NCBI RefSeq assembly: GCF_017312365.1
Contig: NZ_BLJI01000021.1
Coordinates: 1 to 64,000 of the forward strand
Direction of reading: 5' to 3'
Length of the DNA stretch: 64,000 bases
Origin: Chroococcus sp. FPU101
GTDB lineage: Bacteria > Cyanobacteriota > Cyanobacteriia > Cyanobacteriales > Microcystaceae
Each line of letters starts with the position of its first letter. Within the stretch, counting starts at the first letter, position 1. A model generated the notes under the pieces. The model had not been told where the DNA came from. It saw only the letters and a list, made by a program, of their open reading frames with translations, and made no database searches. Below, piece by piece: positions 43,830-53,644 of this stretch. A program made the position numbers and the translations under genes.

Positions 43830-45497
43830 TTAGAATTTGAAACTACCCCGAATTGCACCAACCCACAAAGGAGCGCGGTTATTTTCGGGGTTAATACCAA
43901 CATAAATACCAGGTGTTACGGAAATATTATCGTTAATTTGGTAAACATAAAAGGTTTCTAATAACCAAGGATTATCTTCCGTTGCTTCGGTCACATCGGC
44001 AATATTGTTATCATTGCTAATTGAAGCAGCATAAGGGGGTTGTCCAATTGTCATTACTCCAACATTGCCCTCTTTAAATAAATCTGGAAAAGCTAAACTA
44101 AATTTCCAGTTCCATATATCAGCCGTATCACCGTCTCTAAGTCCACCTTGCGCGTAAGCTCTCGTATACATTCCCCAACCTTCTACACTAATTTGCGGAA
44201 TAATGCGCCATGCAAATAGGAGAGCGACGTTATCGGATGCTGTAGCATTGTCATTAAATGGATTATCGCTATTAGACACACCTGTATAACCTAGTAGCGA
44301 AAAAGAATCAAATTGACCACTCGGAATATAATTACGTGAGTAAGCAACCGCTAAACTAAGTTTATCAGTCGGTGCATAAGTTAACTGAGAGCCAGCAACA
44401 TAATTACCGTTAAATAACCCATTACCTGCTTCGGGGTTTTTTCCGTTTCCTGCCGAATAAAAAGCACTCAAATTTAAAGATTTATTAAATTCGTAGAGTA
44501 AGCCTAATCCTGTTCCTAGATTATCACTTAAAACATAAATCGGAGCGATCGCACCAAAGTAGGATAATGCACCTTCCGTAAAAGAACCCGTAAATGGAGC
44601 CAAAGGATCGGATATATCATCTAATGTCACTTTAACACCACTAATCCACGCGGTTAATTGATCAGTGACAGGAAAACGATATTGTAATTTGTTAATCTGT
44701 AGCAGATTATCCCCCGGTGCAGCAAAGTTAAAATCAGTTAAATTGCTACCACCTCGCGCAAAAACAATATTAGAGGTTTGTAGACGCACTTGTAATCTAT
44801 CTTCACCTGTAAAACTGGTATCAAAATTGGCTCGATAGCGGTAATTAAACGTGATTTGATTATCCTGTAAAGGTGTTCCCTCGGGTGCATCTGCTTGTTC
44901 AGAACCCCACAGTCCCGATGCAACCATAATGACATCACCATTTAATTTTATCGTTGTTGAAAACTGATGATCTTCCAAGAAAGCAACTCTTTGTTCTAGA
45001 TTATCAATTCGGGTGCCTAAAGCTGCTAGTTCAGCTTCAAATTCTTCTGCAAGTCGAGTCAGTTTATCGATATCTTCTCTTAAAACAGATACACCTTCTT
45101 GGATTAAACGTTCAATGGTATTTAAACAAGCATTTAACCCTGCGGCAAATTCCCAACGACTTAAAGCACGATTTCCTCGAAAAGTACGATCTGGATATCC
45201 TACAATACAGCCATAGCGTTCAATCAGACTTCTGAGTGCTTCAAATGCCCAAGCATCTGGTGTAACATCTGTCAATTGATTGACGTTAGTAATTTGACTC
45301 ATCGGGTTACTGAGAGTCGAAGGGGAAAAGGTTTGTGCTTCGTAAAGAGACTGAGAAAGGGAAGATGTTTTGTTATTTTGAATTTGATTAACTGAAGTTT
45401 GATTAAGCTCATTGGCTAGTGCTGGACTTGTGATCAATACCCCAGTCACAGTAACTAAGCCTTGATGACTTAAGGCTTTTTTAAGATTATTAAACAT
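43830..45497 (-). CDS. SLH-domain outer-membrane porin ('iron uptake porin' family)
   Basis: The 555-residue protein has a signal peptide, then an S-layer-homology domain (TPDAWAFEALRSLIERYGCIVGYPDRTF, about 79-135), a coiled coil (about 140-178) and a C-terminal OprB-like beta-barrel (about 180-555) ending in Phe. Members of this family serve in outer-membrane solute and iron passage in cyanobacteria. The ATG at 45497 follows GGAG and is preferred to a GTG four codons upstream. Substrate is inferred from family naming only. Confidence 0.9.
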   Translation of the reverse strand: MFNNLKKALSHQGLVTVTGVLITSPALANELNQTSVNQIQNNKTSSLSQSLYEAQTFSPSTLSNPMSQITNVNQLTDVTPDAWAFEALRSLIERYGCIVGYPDRTFRGNRALSRWEFAAGLNACLNTIERLIQEGVSVLREDIDKLTRLAEEFEAELAALGTRIDNLEQRVAFLEDHQFSTTIKLNGDVIMVASGLWGSEQADAPEGTPLQDNQITFNYRYRANFDTSFTGEDRLQVRLQTSNIVFARGGSNLTDFNFAAPGDNLLQINKLQYRFPVTDQLTAWISGVKVTLDDISDPLAPFTGSFTEGALSYFGAIAPIYVLSDNLGTGLGLLYEFNKSLNLSAFYSAGNGKNPEAGNGLFNGNYVAGSQLTYAPTDKLSLAVAYSRNYIPSGQFDSFSLLGYTGVSNSDNPFNDNATASDNVALLFAWRIIPQISVEGWGMYTRAYAQGGLRDGDTADIWNWKFSLAFPDLFKEGNVGVMTIGQPPYAASISNDNNIADVTEATEDNPWLLETFYVYQINDNISVTPGIYVGINPENNRAPLWVGAIRGSFKF

Positions 45498-45688
45498 TCT
45501 ACTCCTCACACCAAAAAAAGAAATTTCCTAAATTAGAAAAATCTTTGAACAAGATAATCTATCATTAGTATATTTAAAATAGCAGTTGGCTTTTATACCA
45601 TTTCAAGAGAAAGCGAAAAACTCAATCAAACTTAAAACAGTAATTTTATTGATTGAATCAGGTCAATATTAGAGAGAGGCTAAAAACA

Positions 45689-46555
45689 ATGACTACCCTA
45701 AAACATACTTGGCAAGATGGATTTATACAAACTAATGATATCCAACTTCATTACGTTAGCCAAGGACAAGGAAAGTTAATGTTGTTCTTACATGGCTTTC
45801 CTGAATTCTGGTACTCTTGGCGACATCAAATCCCTGAATTCTCTCAACAGTATAAAGTTGTTGCTCTCGATTTAAGAGGCTATAACGAAAGTGATAAACC
45901 AACTGAATTAGAAGCCTATCAAATGTCAGAATTAATGAAGGATATTGAAGGCGTGATCAAAGGATTAGGATATGATAATTGTATTTTAGTTGGTCACGAT
46001 TGGGGAGGTGCGATCGCTTGGAGTTTTGCTTATAATTACCCCAACATGGTCGAAAAACTCATCGTTTTAAATTTACCTCATCCTGCAAAATTTGGTGAAG
46101 GTTTAAGAACATTCCAGCAACTTCTTAAAAGTTGGTATGTTTTCTTTTTCCAAATTCCCTTGTTACCTGAATGGTTAATCCAGTTAAATGACTATGAAAT
46201 CATCGAAACTGCATTTAAGGGAATGGCTATTGATAAAACGGCTTTTTCTCAAGCTGATCTTGAAGCATATAAAGATGCTGCTGCAAAAAGAGGAGCCTTA
46301 ACAGCAATGATTAATTATTATCGTTCTACTTTTCAAGGTTTCTTTAATCAATCTAATGATGATTGGACAATATTAGAGACTCCCACTTTAATAATTTGGG
46401 GTGAAAATGATACCGCTTTAGGTAAAGAATTAACTTATGGTACTGAAGAATTTGTCAGATATTTAACGATTAAATACATTCCTAATTGTAGTCATTGGGT
46501 ACAACAGGAACGACCTGAACTTGTTAATCAATATATCTGGGAGTTTTTGAATTAA
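45689..46555 (+). CDS. Alpha/beta-fold hydrolase, epoxide-hydrolase-like
   Basis: This 288-residue protein has the oxyanion segment FLHGFPEFWYSWR (about 33-45), nucleophile motif GHDWGGAIAW (Asp, about 99-108), a cap domain, acid Asp in IIWGENDTALG (about 233) and catalytic His in SHWVQQERP. An Asp nucleophile with HGFPE is the epoxide hydrolase/haloalkane dehalogenase pattern. The substrate is unknown. The ATG at 45689 is preferred to an upstream TTG. It is divergent from the porin gene. Confidence 0.88.
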   Translation: MTTLKHTWQDGFIQTNDIQLHYVSQGQGKLMLFLHGFPEFWYSWRHQIPEFSQQYKVVALDLRGYNESDKPTELEAYQMSELMKDIEGVIKGLGYDNCILVGHDWGGAIAWSFAYNYPNMVEKLIVLNLPHPAKFGEGLRTFQQLLKSWYVFFFQIPLLPEWLIQLNDYEIIETAFKGMAIDKTAFSQADLEAYKDAAAKRGALTAMINYYRSTFQGFFNQSNDDWTILETPTLIIWGENDTALGKELTYGTEEFVRYLTIKYIPNCSHWVQQERPELVNQYIWEFLN

Positions 46556-46666
46556 TTGTAGGGGTTTGCTTCAGTAAACAGTATAACAGTCAAATCAACT
46601 TTCATACTGATTACTGTCAAAGGTTTGGTCTTCAATCCCTTTTCTAACTCAATTAAAAAAATATTG

Positions 46667-46711
46667 CTTAACCTGTTCCTAAACTAAACTTAAAGATAGA
46701 TGATTTATAAT
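46667..46711 (+). promoter_or_regulatory. Pho box and -10 of the phosphatase gene
   Basis: Three 8-base direct repeats separated by 3 bases run CTTAACCT (46667-46674), CCTAAACT (46678-46685) and CTTAAAGA (46689-46696). They match the cyanobacterial SphR/PhoB box PyTTAAPyPy(T/A) at 8, about 6 and about 6 positions. A TATAAT (46706-46711) lies 9 bases on, the spacing expected when PhoB-type regulators replace a -35 box. It is 41 bases before the PhoX start. Confidence 0.75.
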
Positions 46712-46751
46712 ATAGCCGTTTGACTATCAAACTAATCTTAAAACGACTAAT

Positions 46752-48938
46752 ATGAATCTAAAACGTCGCCATTTTTTAATGTTTATGGGTGCAACAGCTG
46801 GAGGAACACTCTTAAATTTAACTGATAATAGTTTTTCCATGCCTTTTTCTCAGGTAGTAGCTAAACCTACAAACAAGCTTAGTTTTAAACCGATTAAACT
46901 TCCTTTACCACTAGAGATTAACCTGATCACTTCAGAACAACAAATCAAAACTTATTCAACTTATCAAGTCGTTGATGATTTAGTATTACCAGAAGATTTT
47001 ACATATGATATTATTGCAGCTTGGGGTGATCCGATCGCTGATTCCCGTTTTGGTTATAATAACGACTATTTATCATTTATAGAAACTAGCCCAAATGAAG
47101 GCTACTTAACCGTCAACTTTGAATATATTAGCGGTATGACTTGGATGACAACCTATGAAAAAGTCATTGGAAAATCTTTACCCTTTGAAGAAGTTAAATT
47201 AGCCTTAAAAGAAACCCAAGGAGAAATAAATGCCTTTGCCCTCCCTAATAATAATCCTTTAAAAAATCAAATTATAGAAATTTCTAAAGAGGGATTAATC
47301 GATCAAGGAATTGGAATTATATCAATTCGTCGAAATGCTGATGGGAAATGGACAAGAACTTTTTCAAAAGCCGATCGCAGAATTACAGGAATCTCAGGTT
47401 TAGAAGATAAAAAATATCTTAAATCAACTGGCCCTGCTGTAGCTGTTTTTACGAAAGCCAACAAACGCGGTTACGATGATCAATTAGGGAGTAAAATTAT
47501 CGGAACCTTCCAAAACTGCGCGGGAGGAACAACACCTTGGGGAACCGTTTTTAGTGCAGAAGAAAACTATCAAGATCAAGTTTTTGAACCCGTCTTTGCT
47601 GATGGTACATCCTTTGATCCTGCTAAAAAACCTTTTTTTATTAATAATGCTGAAATTGACGGACGCGCTAATGTTTTTGGTTTAGCATCTAATAAATATG
47701 GTTGGATGGTCGAAGTTGATCCCGCTAACCCCAATGACTACGGAACTAAACATACTTGGTTAGGTCGTTTTCGTCACGAAGCAGTCGGGTTTAGAGTAGT
47801 AGAAGGAAAACCACTTGCTGTCTATTCAGGATGTGATCGTAGAGGTGGACATATCTATAAATTCATCTCCAAAGACCTCATCCGTAACCCTCAAGATAAA
47901 CAAAATTCTAAACTTTTAGAACGCGGAATGTTATACGGGGCTAAATTTAATCCTGATGGAACTGGAAAATGGATACCCCTAACGCTAAACACTTCCATTG
48001 ATCCCGTTTTACCCAGTCAAATTGTGGCACGGCAAGGAATAAGTACAATAGTATTGCCCAATCCTAACCGTATAGAAGGGGGTATTATCGCTCATAGCAA
48101 AGATGAAGACATCGCCTCGTATAAACAACAATTCAAGACCCTTAGTGACCTTTATGAGGGCAAACCAGCAGAGAAACAAGGGGCGATCCTCATTGATGCT
48201 CATTTTGCCGCCAATGCAATCGGTGTTACCTGTACCGCTAGACCCGAAGATACAGAAATTGCCCCAGATGGTACTCTGTATATTACCTTTACTTCGGGAA
48301 CTCCTGGGGAAGATGGAGGGCCAGATAAAAACATTTTCAAGGGCCCTAATGGAGAAACATCCTATGAGTATGGTTGGATCATGAGTCTAAATGAAGATCA
48401 AAATGATCCTGCTACAATGTCCTTTCGTTGGAAAATGTTTGCGACAGGGGGTGAACCCACACAAGGAGGACTCGGTTTCTCAAACCCAGATAACCTAGAA
48501 TTTGATGCAAGTGGTAATCTTTGGATGGTCTGTGATATGTCTACAGGAAGTCACAATGATCCAGAAAAACCGCTTGGAATTTTTGGTAATAATACCGCGT
48601 GGTTTCTCCCGACATCTGGCCCAAATATGGGGAATGCGTATCCATTTGCGATCGGGCCGATGGATACTGAGTTAACTGGCCCTTGGTTTACGAAAGATCA
48701 ACAAACTCTTTTTCTTTCCGTTCAACATCCGGGAGAAGCAAAAGGAATTCGTCAAAATATGGCTTTTCAAGAACAAGAATTTACCCTTAGAACCACTCAA
48801 GGACAAGAATTTATCCAACTGCGTCAAGTTCCCATCGGGTCAAACTGGCCCACTAAGCAAGCAAATGATCCTCCGCGTCCTGCTGTAGTTGCGATCCGAC
48901 GTTTAGACAATAAAGGAATTACAACGGTTTGGAGCTAA
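46752..48938 (+). CDS. phoX: PhoX-family (DUF839) alkaline phosphatase
   Basis: The 728-residue protein has a Tat signal LKRRHFLMFMGATAGG (about 3-18) and a DUF839/PhoX beta-propeller-type body with SAEENYQD (about 269), YSGCDRRGGHIYKF (about 357), FTSGTPGEDGGPD and DNLEFDASGNLWMVCDMSTG (about 578-597). PhoX enzymes are Ca/Fe phosphomonoesterases exported folded by the Tat path. The Pho box upstream supports phosphate-starvation control. The exact enzyme class within DUF839 is not certain. Confidence 0.87.
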   Translation: MNLKRRHFLMFMGATAGGTLLNLTDNSFSMPFSQVVAKPTNKLSFKPIKLPLPLEINLITSEQQIKTYSTYQVVDDLVLPEDFTYDIIAAWGDPIADSRFGYNNDYLSFIETSPNEGYLTVNFEYISGMTWMTTYEKVIGKSLPFEEVKLALKETQGEINAFALPNNNPLKNQIIEISKEGLIDQGIGIISIRRNADGKWTRTFSKADRRITGISGLEDKKYLKSTGPAVAVFTKANKRGYDDQLGSKIIGTFQNCAGGTTPWGTVFSAEENYQDQVFEPVFADGTSFDPAKKPFFINNAEIDGRANVFGLASNKYGWMVEVDPANPNDYGTKHTWLGRFRHEAVGFRVVEGKPLAVYSGCDRRGGHIYKFISKDLIRNPQDKQNSKLLERGMLYGAKFNPDGTGKWIPLTLNTSIDPVLPSQIVARQGISTIVLPNPNRIEGGIIAHSKDEDIASYKQQFKTLSDLYEGKPAEKQGAILIDAHFAANAIGVTCTARPEDTEIAPDGTLYITFTSGTPGEDGGPDKNIFKGPNGETSYEYGWIMSLNEDQNDPATMSFRWKMFATGGEPTQGGLGFSNPDNLEFDASGNLWMVCDMSTGSHNDPEKPLGIFGNNTAWFLPTSGPNMGNAYPFAIGPMDTELTGPWFTKDQQTLFLSVQHPGEAKGIRQNMAFQEQEFTLRTTQGQEFIQLRQVPIGSNWPTKQANDPPRPAVVAIRRLDNKGITTVWS

Positions 48939-49008
48939 ATCCTAATTTTCTAGTGACAGTATAATAGCAAAAGTAGAACTGTCATTTATTGTGCTAGGAA
49001 TAATTGTT

Positions 49009-49620
49009 ATGCCAATCATAAATTACATTTGGAAGACGTTAAACTACAGTCATTCTTTTATGATTTGGAATTTATTTCTAGCTTTTATTCCTTTAGTTTT
49101 AAGTATTTTTCTATTTCGTTTTTCTCAAAAACGTTCTCTGTTATGGTGGTTTATTTTCTTAACTTTTATTGCTTTTTTACCCAACGCACCTTATGTATTA
49201 ACGGATGTCATTCATTTAATTGATTTAATTCGTTACGGTTTTTCAGTTTGGATCATTACTTTAGTTTTAATACCACAATATACCATTTTTATTTTAGCTG
49301 GTTTTCTTGCTTATGTCTTATCGGTGATGAATCTGGGAAATTATTTAGAGAAACAAGGTTATAAACAATATATTTTACCCTCCGAATTAGGCATCCATTT
49401 TCTTAGTGGTATTGGCATCTATTTAGGACGTTTTCAGCGTTTTAATAGTTGGGATTTTGTGACTCGTCCCATTTATTTATTAAAAAGCTCAATCGAAGAA
49501 TTAACAAATAAAGAACCAATTTTAGTCATTATTATTACAACATTTGTTATTACTTTTCTCTATTGGTTACTCAAACAAGTTATTATAGGTCTTGAACTCA
49601 GATTTAAAGAAAATCGTTAA
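49009..49620 (+). CDS. DUF1361 membrane protein
   Basis: The 203-residue protein has about six hydrophobic segments and the DUF1361 motif FLPNAPYVLTDVIHL (about 58-72), with ELGIHFLSGIGIYLGRFQRFNSWD later (about 123-146). The family has no known role. The frame opens at a GTG at 48991; the ATG at 49009 with AGGA upstream is preferred. It converges with cysS, leaving 4 bases between stops. Confidence 0.85.
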   Translation: MPIINYIWKTLNYSHSFMIWNLFLAFIPLVLSIFLFRFSQKRSLLWWFIFLTFIAFLPNAPYVLTDVIHLIDLIRYGFSVWIITLVLIPQYTIFILAGFLAYVLSVMNLGNYLEKQGYKQYILPSELGIHFLSGIGIYLGRFQRFNSWDFVTRPIYLLKSSIEELTNKEPILVIIITTFVITFLYWLLKQVIIGLELRFKENR

Positions 49621-49624
49621 AAAA

Positions 49625-51061
49625 TTATTCCCGATGCCATTTAGTCACACTACCCGCTTGATCGATCAGAGTGATACCTTGTGATTTTAGCTCATCTCGA
49701 ATGCGATCGCCCTCTGTAAAGTTCTTATTTTTTCGTGCATCAGCCCGTTGTTGTATTAGTGATTCTATGGCAGCATCGCTTAAACCAGCAACTGATTTTT
49801 CCACTTCTTCTAAAACAGCTTCTAAACCTAAAATACTCGCTAGTTTAAATAAAGTATTCCATTTTTCCTCTAAAAGTTGTCCTCTAGTATTTCCCTCATG
49901 GATTAAATTATTTTTCTCAGTTCCTAACTCTTTAGCTAATTCAAATAAAATCGTTAAACCACCCGCAAAATTAAAATCGTCATCTACTGCTTCATTAAAA
50001 CGATCGACAAATGAATCAACAAGTTTATTATCAACTTTCCACCCTAACTGTTGTCCAAATTGTTCACCAAAGAGTAACCCTTCTTTTAAAGTAGCCCATC
50101 CGTTTGTAGCAGCTTGTAGGGCTTCATCAGTAAAATCAAGAGGTTTACGATATTGCGCTTGGAGGATAAATAGACGAACCGCATTTCGGTCATATCGATC
50201 TAATAATTCCCGAATTGTAATAAAATTCCCCAAAGACTTCGACATTTTTTCGCCGCCGACTTTCACCATACCATTGTGCATCCAATATCGGGCTAATGGT
50301 TTTCCAGTCACTGCTTCAGATTGAGCAATTTCGTTTTCATGATGGGGAAAAACAAGATCACTCCCTCCCACATGAAGATCGATCGTTTCTCCCAAATGCT
50401 CTCTAACCATCGCAGAACACTCGATATGCCACCCAGGACGACCATTTCCCCATTTTGAGTCCCAAAACGGTTCATTCGGTTTAGCGGCTTTCCAGAGGGC
50501 AAAATCAAAAGGATCTTTTTTCTTTCGTGCTTCGGGGTCATCGGCATCAACGCGACCACTAGCCCCAACGATTAAATCTTCTAGCTTACGTCCTGAAAGC
50601 TTACCATAATCAGCAAAACGACGCACTGAATAATAAACATCGCCACTTGAAGAATAAGCATATCCCTTTTCTTCTAACTCACAGACGAGACACTTAATGC
50701 CATCTAGAGTATGTGTAGCGCGGGGATATAAATCAGCTTTCTTGACTCCAAGTCGTTCCATGTCCTCAAAATAAGCCGCGATAAAGCGTTCTGATACATC
50801 TTCCATTGATGTATGCTCTTTATTGGCTCGGTTGAGAATTTTATCATCGATATCGGTAAAATTTTGGACATATTTCACCTGATAGCCGCGCCATTCTAAA
50901 TATCGTCTGACGAGATCCCAAATCACGCAAGCCCGCGCATGACCCAAATGGCAATAGTCATATACCGTAATACCACAGCAATACATCCGAACTTGATTCG
51001 GTTCTAATGATGTAAAAGATTCTTTTTGACGTGTGAGAGTGTTATATAAACTAAGGGTCAT
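49625..51061 (-). CDS. cysS: Cysteinyl-tRNA synthetase
   Basis: This 478-residue class I synthetase has the zinc Cys in MYCCGITVYDYCHLGHARA (HIGH motif as HLGH, about 27-45), the second zinc site GWHIECSAM, and KMSKSLGN (about 273-280). It ends in a helical anticodon-binding domain. Length and motifs are normal. It lies 16 bases downstream of accB on the same strand and may be part of that transcript. Confidence 0.96.
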   Translation of the reverse strand: MTLSLYNTLTRQKESFTSLEPNQVRMYCCGITVYDYCHLGHARACVIWDLVRRYLEWRGYQVKYVQNFTDIDDKILNRANKEHTSMEDVSERFIAAYFEDMERLGVKKADLYPRATHTLDGIKCLVCELEEKGYAYSSSGDVYYSVRRFADYGKLSGRKLEDLIVGASGRVDADDPEARKKKDPFDFALWKAAKPNEPFWDSKWGNGRPGWHIECSAMVREHLGETIDLHVGGSDLVFPHHENEIAQSEAVTGKPLARYWMHNGMVKVGGEKMSKSLGNFITIRELLDRYDRNAVRLFILQAQYRKPLDFTDEALQAATNGWATLKEGLLFGEQFGQQLGWKVDNKLVDSFVDRFNEAVDDDFNFAGGLTILFELAKELGTEKNNLIHEGNTRGQLLEEKWNTLFKLASILGLEAVLEEVEKSVAGLSDAAIESLIQQRADARKNKNFTEGDRIRDELKSQGITLIDQAGSVTKWHRE

Positions 51062-51077
51062 GACGTAAGAACATTTA

Positions 51078-51563
51078 TTAATCTGGGTTAACCCACATCA
51101 GGGTCTGTCCGTATTCTACTGGTTCACCATTATCGACGACAATTTCCATAATTTGCCCCGCCACTTCTGCTTCTATTTCATTCATCAGCTTCATTGCTTC
51201 AATGATACAAACAGTCTGCCCTGTGCGGATGCGATCGCTTGTCTCGACAAATGACGGTTCATCGGGGCCTGGCGCACGATAGAAGGTTCCGACCATTGGC
51301 GAAGTAACAGCCACCCATTTTTTATCGACTGGGGAGGGTATCGGTTCAGTGGGAGTCGGTTCAATTTTTGGAGGAGGTGGCGGAGAAACTGGCGTTGTTT
51401 GTATAGGAACAACGGGTATAGAAACTTCTACTGGCGGACTAAAAGATGTTGTCCCTTTGCGTACCGTCAGTTCAAAATCTTCACTTTTTAGGATCATTTC
51501 CGTAATATCTGTTTGAGCAATCGCAGTTAACAGTTCACGGAGTTCGCTATAGTTAATCGACAC
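51078..51563 (-). CDS. accB: Biotin carboxyl carrier protein of acetyl-CoA carboxylase
   Basis: AccB carries the biotin in the first step of fatty-acid synthesis. The 161-residue protein has an N-terminal helix, a Pro-rich linker (about 50-78), and a biotinyl domain with the modified Lys in EAMKLMNEIEAEVAG (about 121-135). It lies 73 bases downstream of efp, the usual cyanobacterial pair. Confidence 0.95.
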   Translation of the reverse strand: MSINYSELRELLTAIAQTDITEMILKSEDFELTVRKGTTSFSPPVEVSIPVVPIQTTPVSPPPPPKIEPTPTEPIPSPVDKKWVAVTSPMVGTFYRAPGPDEPSFVETSDRIRTGQTVCIIEAMKLMNEIEAEVAGQIMEIVVDNGEPVEYGQTLMWVNPD

Positions 51564-51636
51564 TAATTCATCCCTACTACTGTTCTGTACTGAGTGTTAG
51601 TTGTCTCTTTTAGTCAAAGACAACTAACAGGTGTAA

Positions 51637-52194
51637 TTATTCCCGTCCCAAATATGAGCCATCGCGGGTATCTACTTTAATCCGTTCTCCAATTGAGATA
51701 AATAAAGGTACCATAATTTGCGCTCCCGTTTCGACAATTGCAGGTTTTGAGCCGCCTGTTGCCGTATCGCCTTTGACACCTGGATCAGTCTCAGTGACTT
51801 CTAAAATGACAGAGGTTGGCAGTTCAACTTCTAGAACTTGGTCATTCCAGAAGACAATATTAACTTCCATACCCTCTTTAATAAACTTAACACGATCGCC
51901 AATTTTGTTGGGTGGGATCGTTGCTTCTTCAAACGTTTCCATATCCATGAAGACATACTGATCACCTTCTTTATAGGTGTGTTGCATGGTTCGCTTTTCA
52001 ATGGACGCTTGTGGAACGGTTTCCCCCGCGCGGAAGGTGCGTTCAACAACGTTCCCAGATTGAACATTTTTTAGTTTTGTCCGCACAAAAGCCGATCCTT
52101 TACCAGGTTTAACGTGGAGAAATTCCACCACCCGCCAGACAGAACCATCTAATTCGATGGTGACACCACTCCGAAAATCGTTGCTCGAAATCAT
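51637..52194 (-). CDS. efp: Translation elongation factor P
   Basis: EF-P rescues ribosomes stalled at polyproline. The 185-residue protein has the three beta-barrel domains, the tip loop [15 protein letters not shown] with a Lys at the modifiable position (about 28-42), and the C-terminal signature [20 protein letters not shown] (about 157-176). It is divergent from the cyclophilin gene and heads the efp-accB transcript. Confidence 0.96.
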   Translation of the reverse strand: MISSNDFRSGVTIELDGSVWRVVEFLHVKPGKGSAFVRTKLKNVQSGNVVERTFRAGETVPQASIEKRTMQHTYKEGDQYVFMDMETFEEATIPPNKIGDRVKFIKEGMEVNIVFWNDQVLEVELPTSVILEVTETDPGVKGDTATGGSKPAIVETGAQIMVPLFISIGERIKVDTRDGSYLGRE

Positions 52195-52363
52195 GAAATG
52201 CTTTTTAGGCCGTAATGGTCAATAGAATATTTTACTAGAATTCGGGAAACCGTTTTGTAATTTCTGGTCTTGATATCTTTCTTCAGCCTCTTGACAAGGG
52301 TAGAAGTAAAAACATACAAGTATTTTGTGTGTGGCGCGGTTATTTTTAGTCCCAGAGAAATTG

Positions 52364-53518
52364 ATGAAACCAGTAAATTTTTTGAAAGGCGTGCGCGTAG
52401 GGTGCCATTGGCCTCGCTTTCTTGGGTTTTGGAAAGCCAGTCTAATAGCCATCCTTATTCTTTTTCTGTGCTTTAGTTTTAGTGATGCCGGATGGACACT
52501 TAGTGAACAAAAACCCATTTTGCTAAGTTTCTTAGCGCAAGGAGATGCGGTTACCGATCCTGAATCGATTTTACGAAATGCTCTACCCATCGATAATCGT
52601 CCTGTACGACAGTTGCAGGGTGCGATCGAAGATATTGAAAAAAATCTTAAGGGAAAACGTTGGGGGCCAATTAAAAAAGATCTTAAAGATGCTTCTTTTG
52701 TACTAGCCACGAAAAAAGATGCAATTTTAGCGAGTATACCAGAGGCTAAAAAATCTCAAGCGTCTGACATTTTAGATCACCTTAAAGCCGACTTAATCGA
52801 ACTCGATGACTCCGTGAGCGTTCAAGATCGAGCCGCCATTCTAAGTCAACGTCAGGCTATCTTAAGCCAGATTACCACCTTAGAAGAGTTAATGGTTCAA
52901 GGCTTTCCTTTTGAAGTCCCTGAACAATACGCGAATTTACCCCAACTAAAAGGACGGGCAACGGTTGAAGTTAAAACCACTAAAGGCGATATGACGATCG
53001 TTGTTGATGGTTACAGCGCACCCGTTAACGCTGGTAATTTTGTTGATTTAGTACAACGGGGTTTTTACAATAATCTACCTTTTACTCGCTCCGAAGATAA
53101 TTTCGTTGTGCAAACAGGCAAGCCAGTAGGGGCAGAAAATGGCTTTATCGATTCGAAAACGAAAAAATATCGAGCTATTCCCCTAGAAGTCTTGGTTAGA
53201 GGCGAGGAAAAACCGATTTATGGAGCAACTCTAGAAGATTCGGGAATTTACTTACCTGAACTCGTTCTACCATTTAATTCCTTTGGGGCAGTTGCTTTAG
53301 CGCGTCCCTCGACTGATCCGAATGGGGGTTCGTCTCAATTTTTCTTCTTTAAATTTGATAATGAATTAACTCCACCTGGATTTAATTTAATGGATGGACA
53401 ATATTCGATTTTTGGCTATCTGGTTAAAGGAAAAGAAGTTCTTGGCGAAATTACAGATAAGGATAAAATTATCTCGGCGGCCGTAGTTGATGGTCTTCAA
53501 AATTTAGTTCAACCTTAA
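52364..53518 (+). CDS. Cyclophilin-type peptidyl-prolyl isomerase, thylakoid/periplasmic (TLP40-like)
   Basis: The 384-residue protein has a membrane anchor or signal (about 22-40) and an N-terminal helical region of about 130 residues typical of TLP40-like proteins (RPVRQLQGAIEDIEKNLKGK). A cyclophilin barrel follows (about 188-384, with NAGNFVDLVQRGFYNNLPFTR, then GAVALARPSTDPNGGSSQFF). The ATG at 52364 is preferred; the frame is open to an earlier GTG at 52325. Cyclophilins of this layout act in the thylakoid lumen or periplasm. Confidence 0.88.
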   Translation: MKPVNFLKGVRVGCHWPRFLGFWKASLIAILILFLCFSFSDAGWTLSEQKPILLSFLAQGDAVTDPESILRNALPIDNRPVRQLQGAIEDIEKNLKGKRWGPIKKDLKDASFVLATKKDAILASIPEAKKSQASDILDHLKADLIELDDSVSVQDRAAILSQRQAILSQITTLEELMVQGFPFEVPEQYANLPQLKGRATVEVKTTKGDMTIVVDGYSAPVNAGNFVDLVQRGFYNNLPFTRSEDNFVVQTGKPVGAENGFIDSKTKKYRAIPLEVLVRGEEKPIYGATLEDSGIYLPELVLPFNSFGAVALARPSTDPNGGSSQFFFFKFDNELTPPGFNLMDGQYSIFGYLVKGKEVLGEITDKDKIISAAVVDGLQNLVQP

Positions 53519-53524
53519 AACGAG

Positions 53525-53560
53525 GGGTAGGGGAAAGGTTTGAAAATCTTATCCCTACCC
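53525..53560. repeat. Inverted repeat after the cyclophilin gene
   Basis: GGGTAGGG (53525-53532) is complementary to CCCTACCC (53553-53560). It begins 6 bases after the cyclophilin stop. The flank on the + strand is an A-run, not a T-run, so it is not a textbook terminator; it may end transcripts or be a short interspersed repeat. Confidence 0.45.
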
Positions 53561-53644
53561 TATTAAAAAAAATTTCGGTTTAAATTCTTTTACCCTTAGA
53601 CAGTAAAATTAAGAGAGCAGTCGGTTGGTCAAACACGATTAGAC

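Noticed and set aside
44954-45235. 93-codon frame opposite the porin N-terminus
   Set aside because: Antisense to a clear SLH/coiled-coil coding region, with Leu-rich mirror composition.
45553-45568. Fur-box-like GATAAT...ATCATTA before the porin gene
   Set aside because: The two halves match but the spacing is two bases too short, so it does not meet the 19-base Fur consensus.
49671-50324. 217-codon frame on the + strand opposite cysS
   Set aside because: It is fully antisense to a gene with all CysS motifs and has Ser/Lys-rich composition typical of mirrored codons.
52219-52710. 163-codon frame on the - strand at the start of the cyclophilin gene
   Set aside because: It overlaps the real gene on the other strand and has no domain, start signal or coding character of its own.
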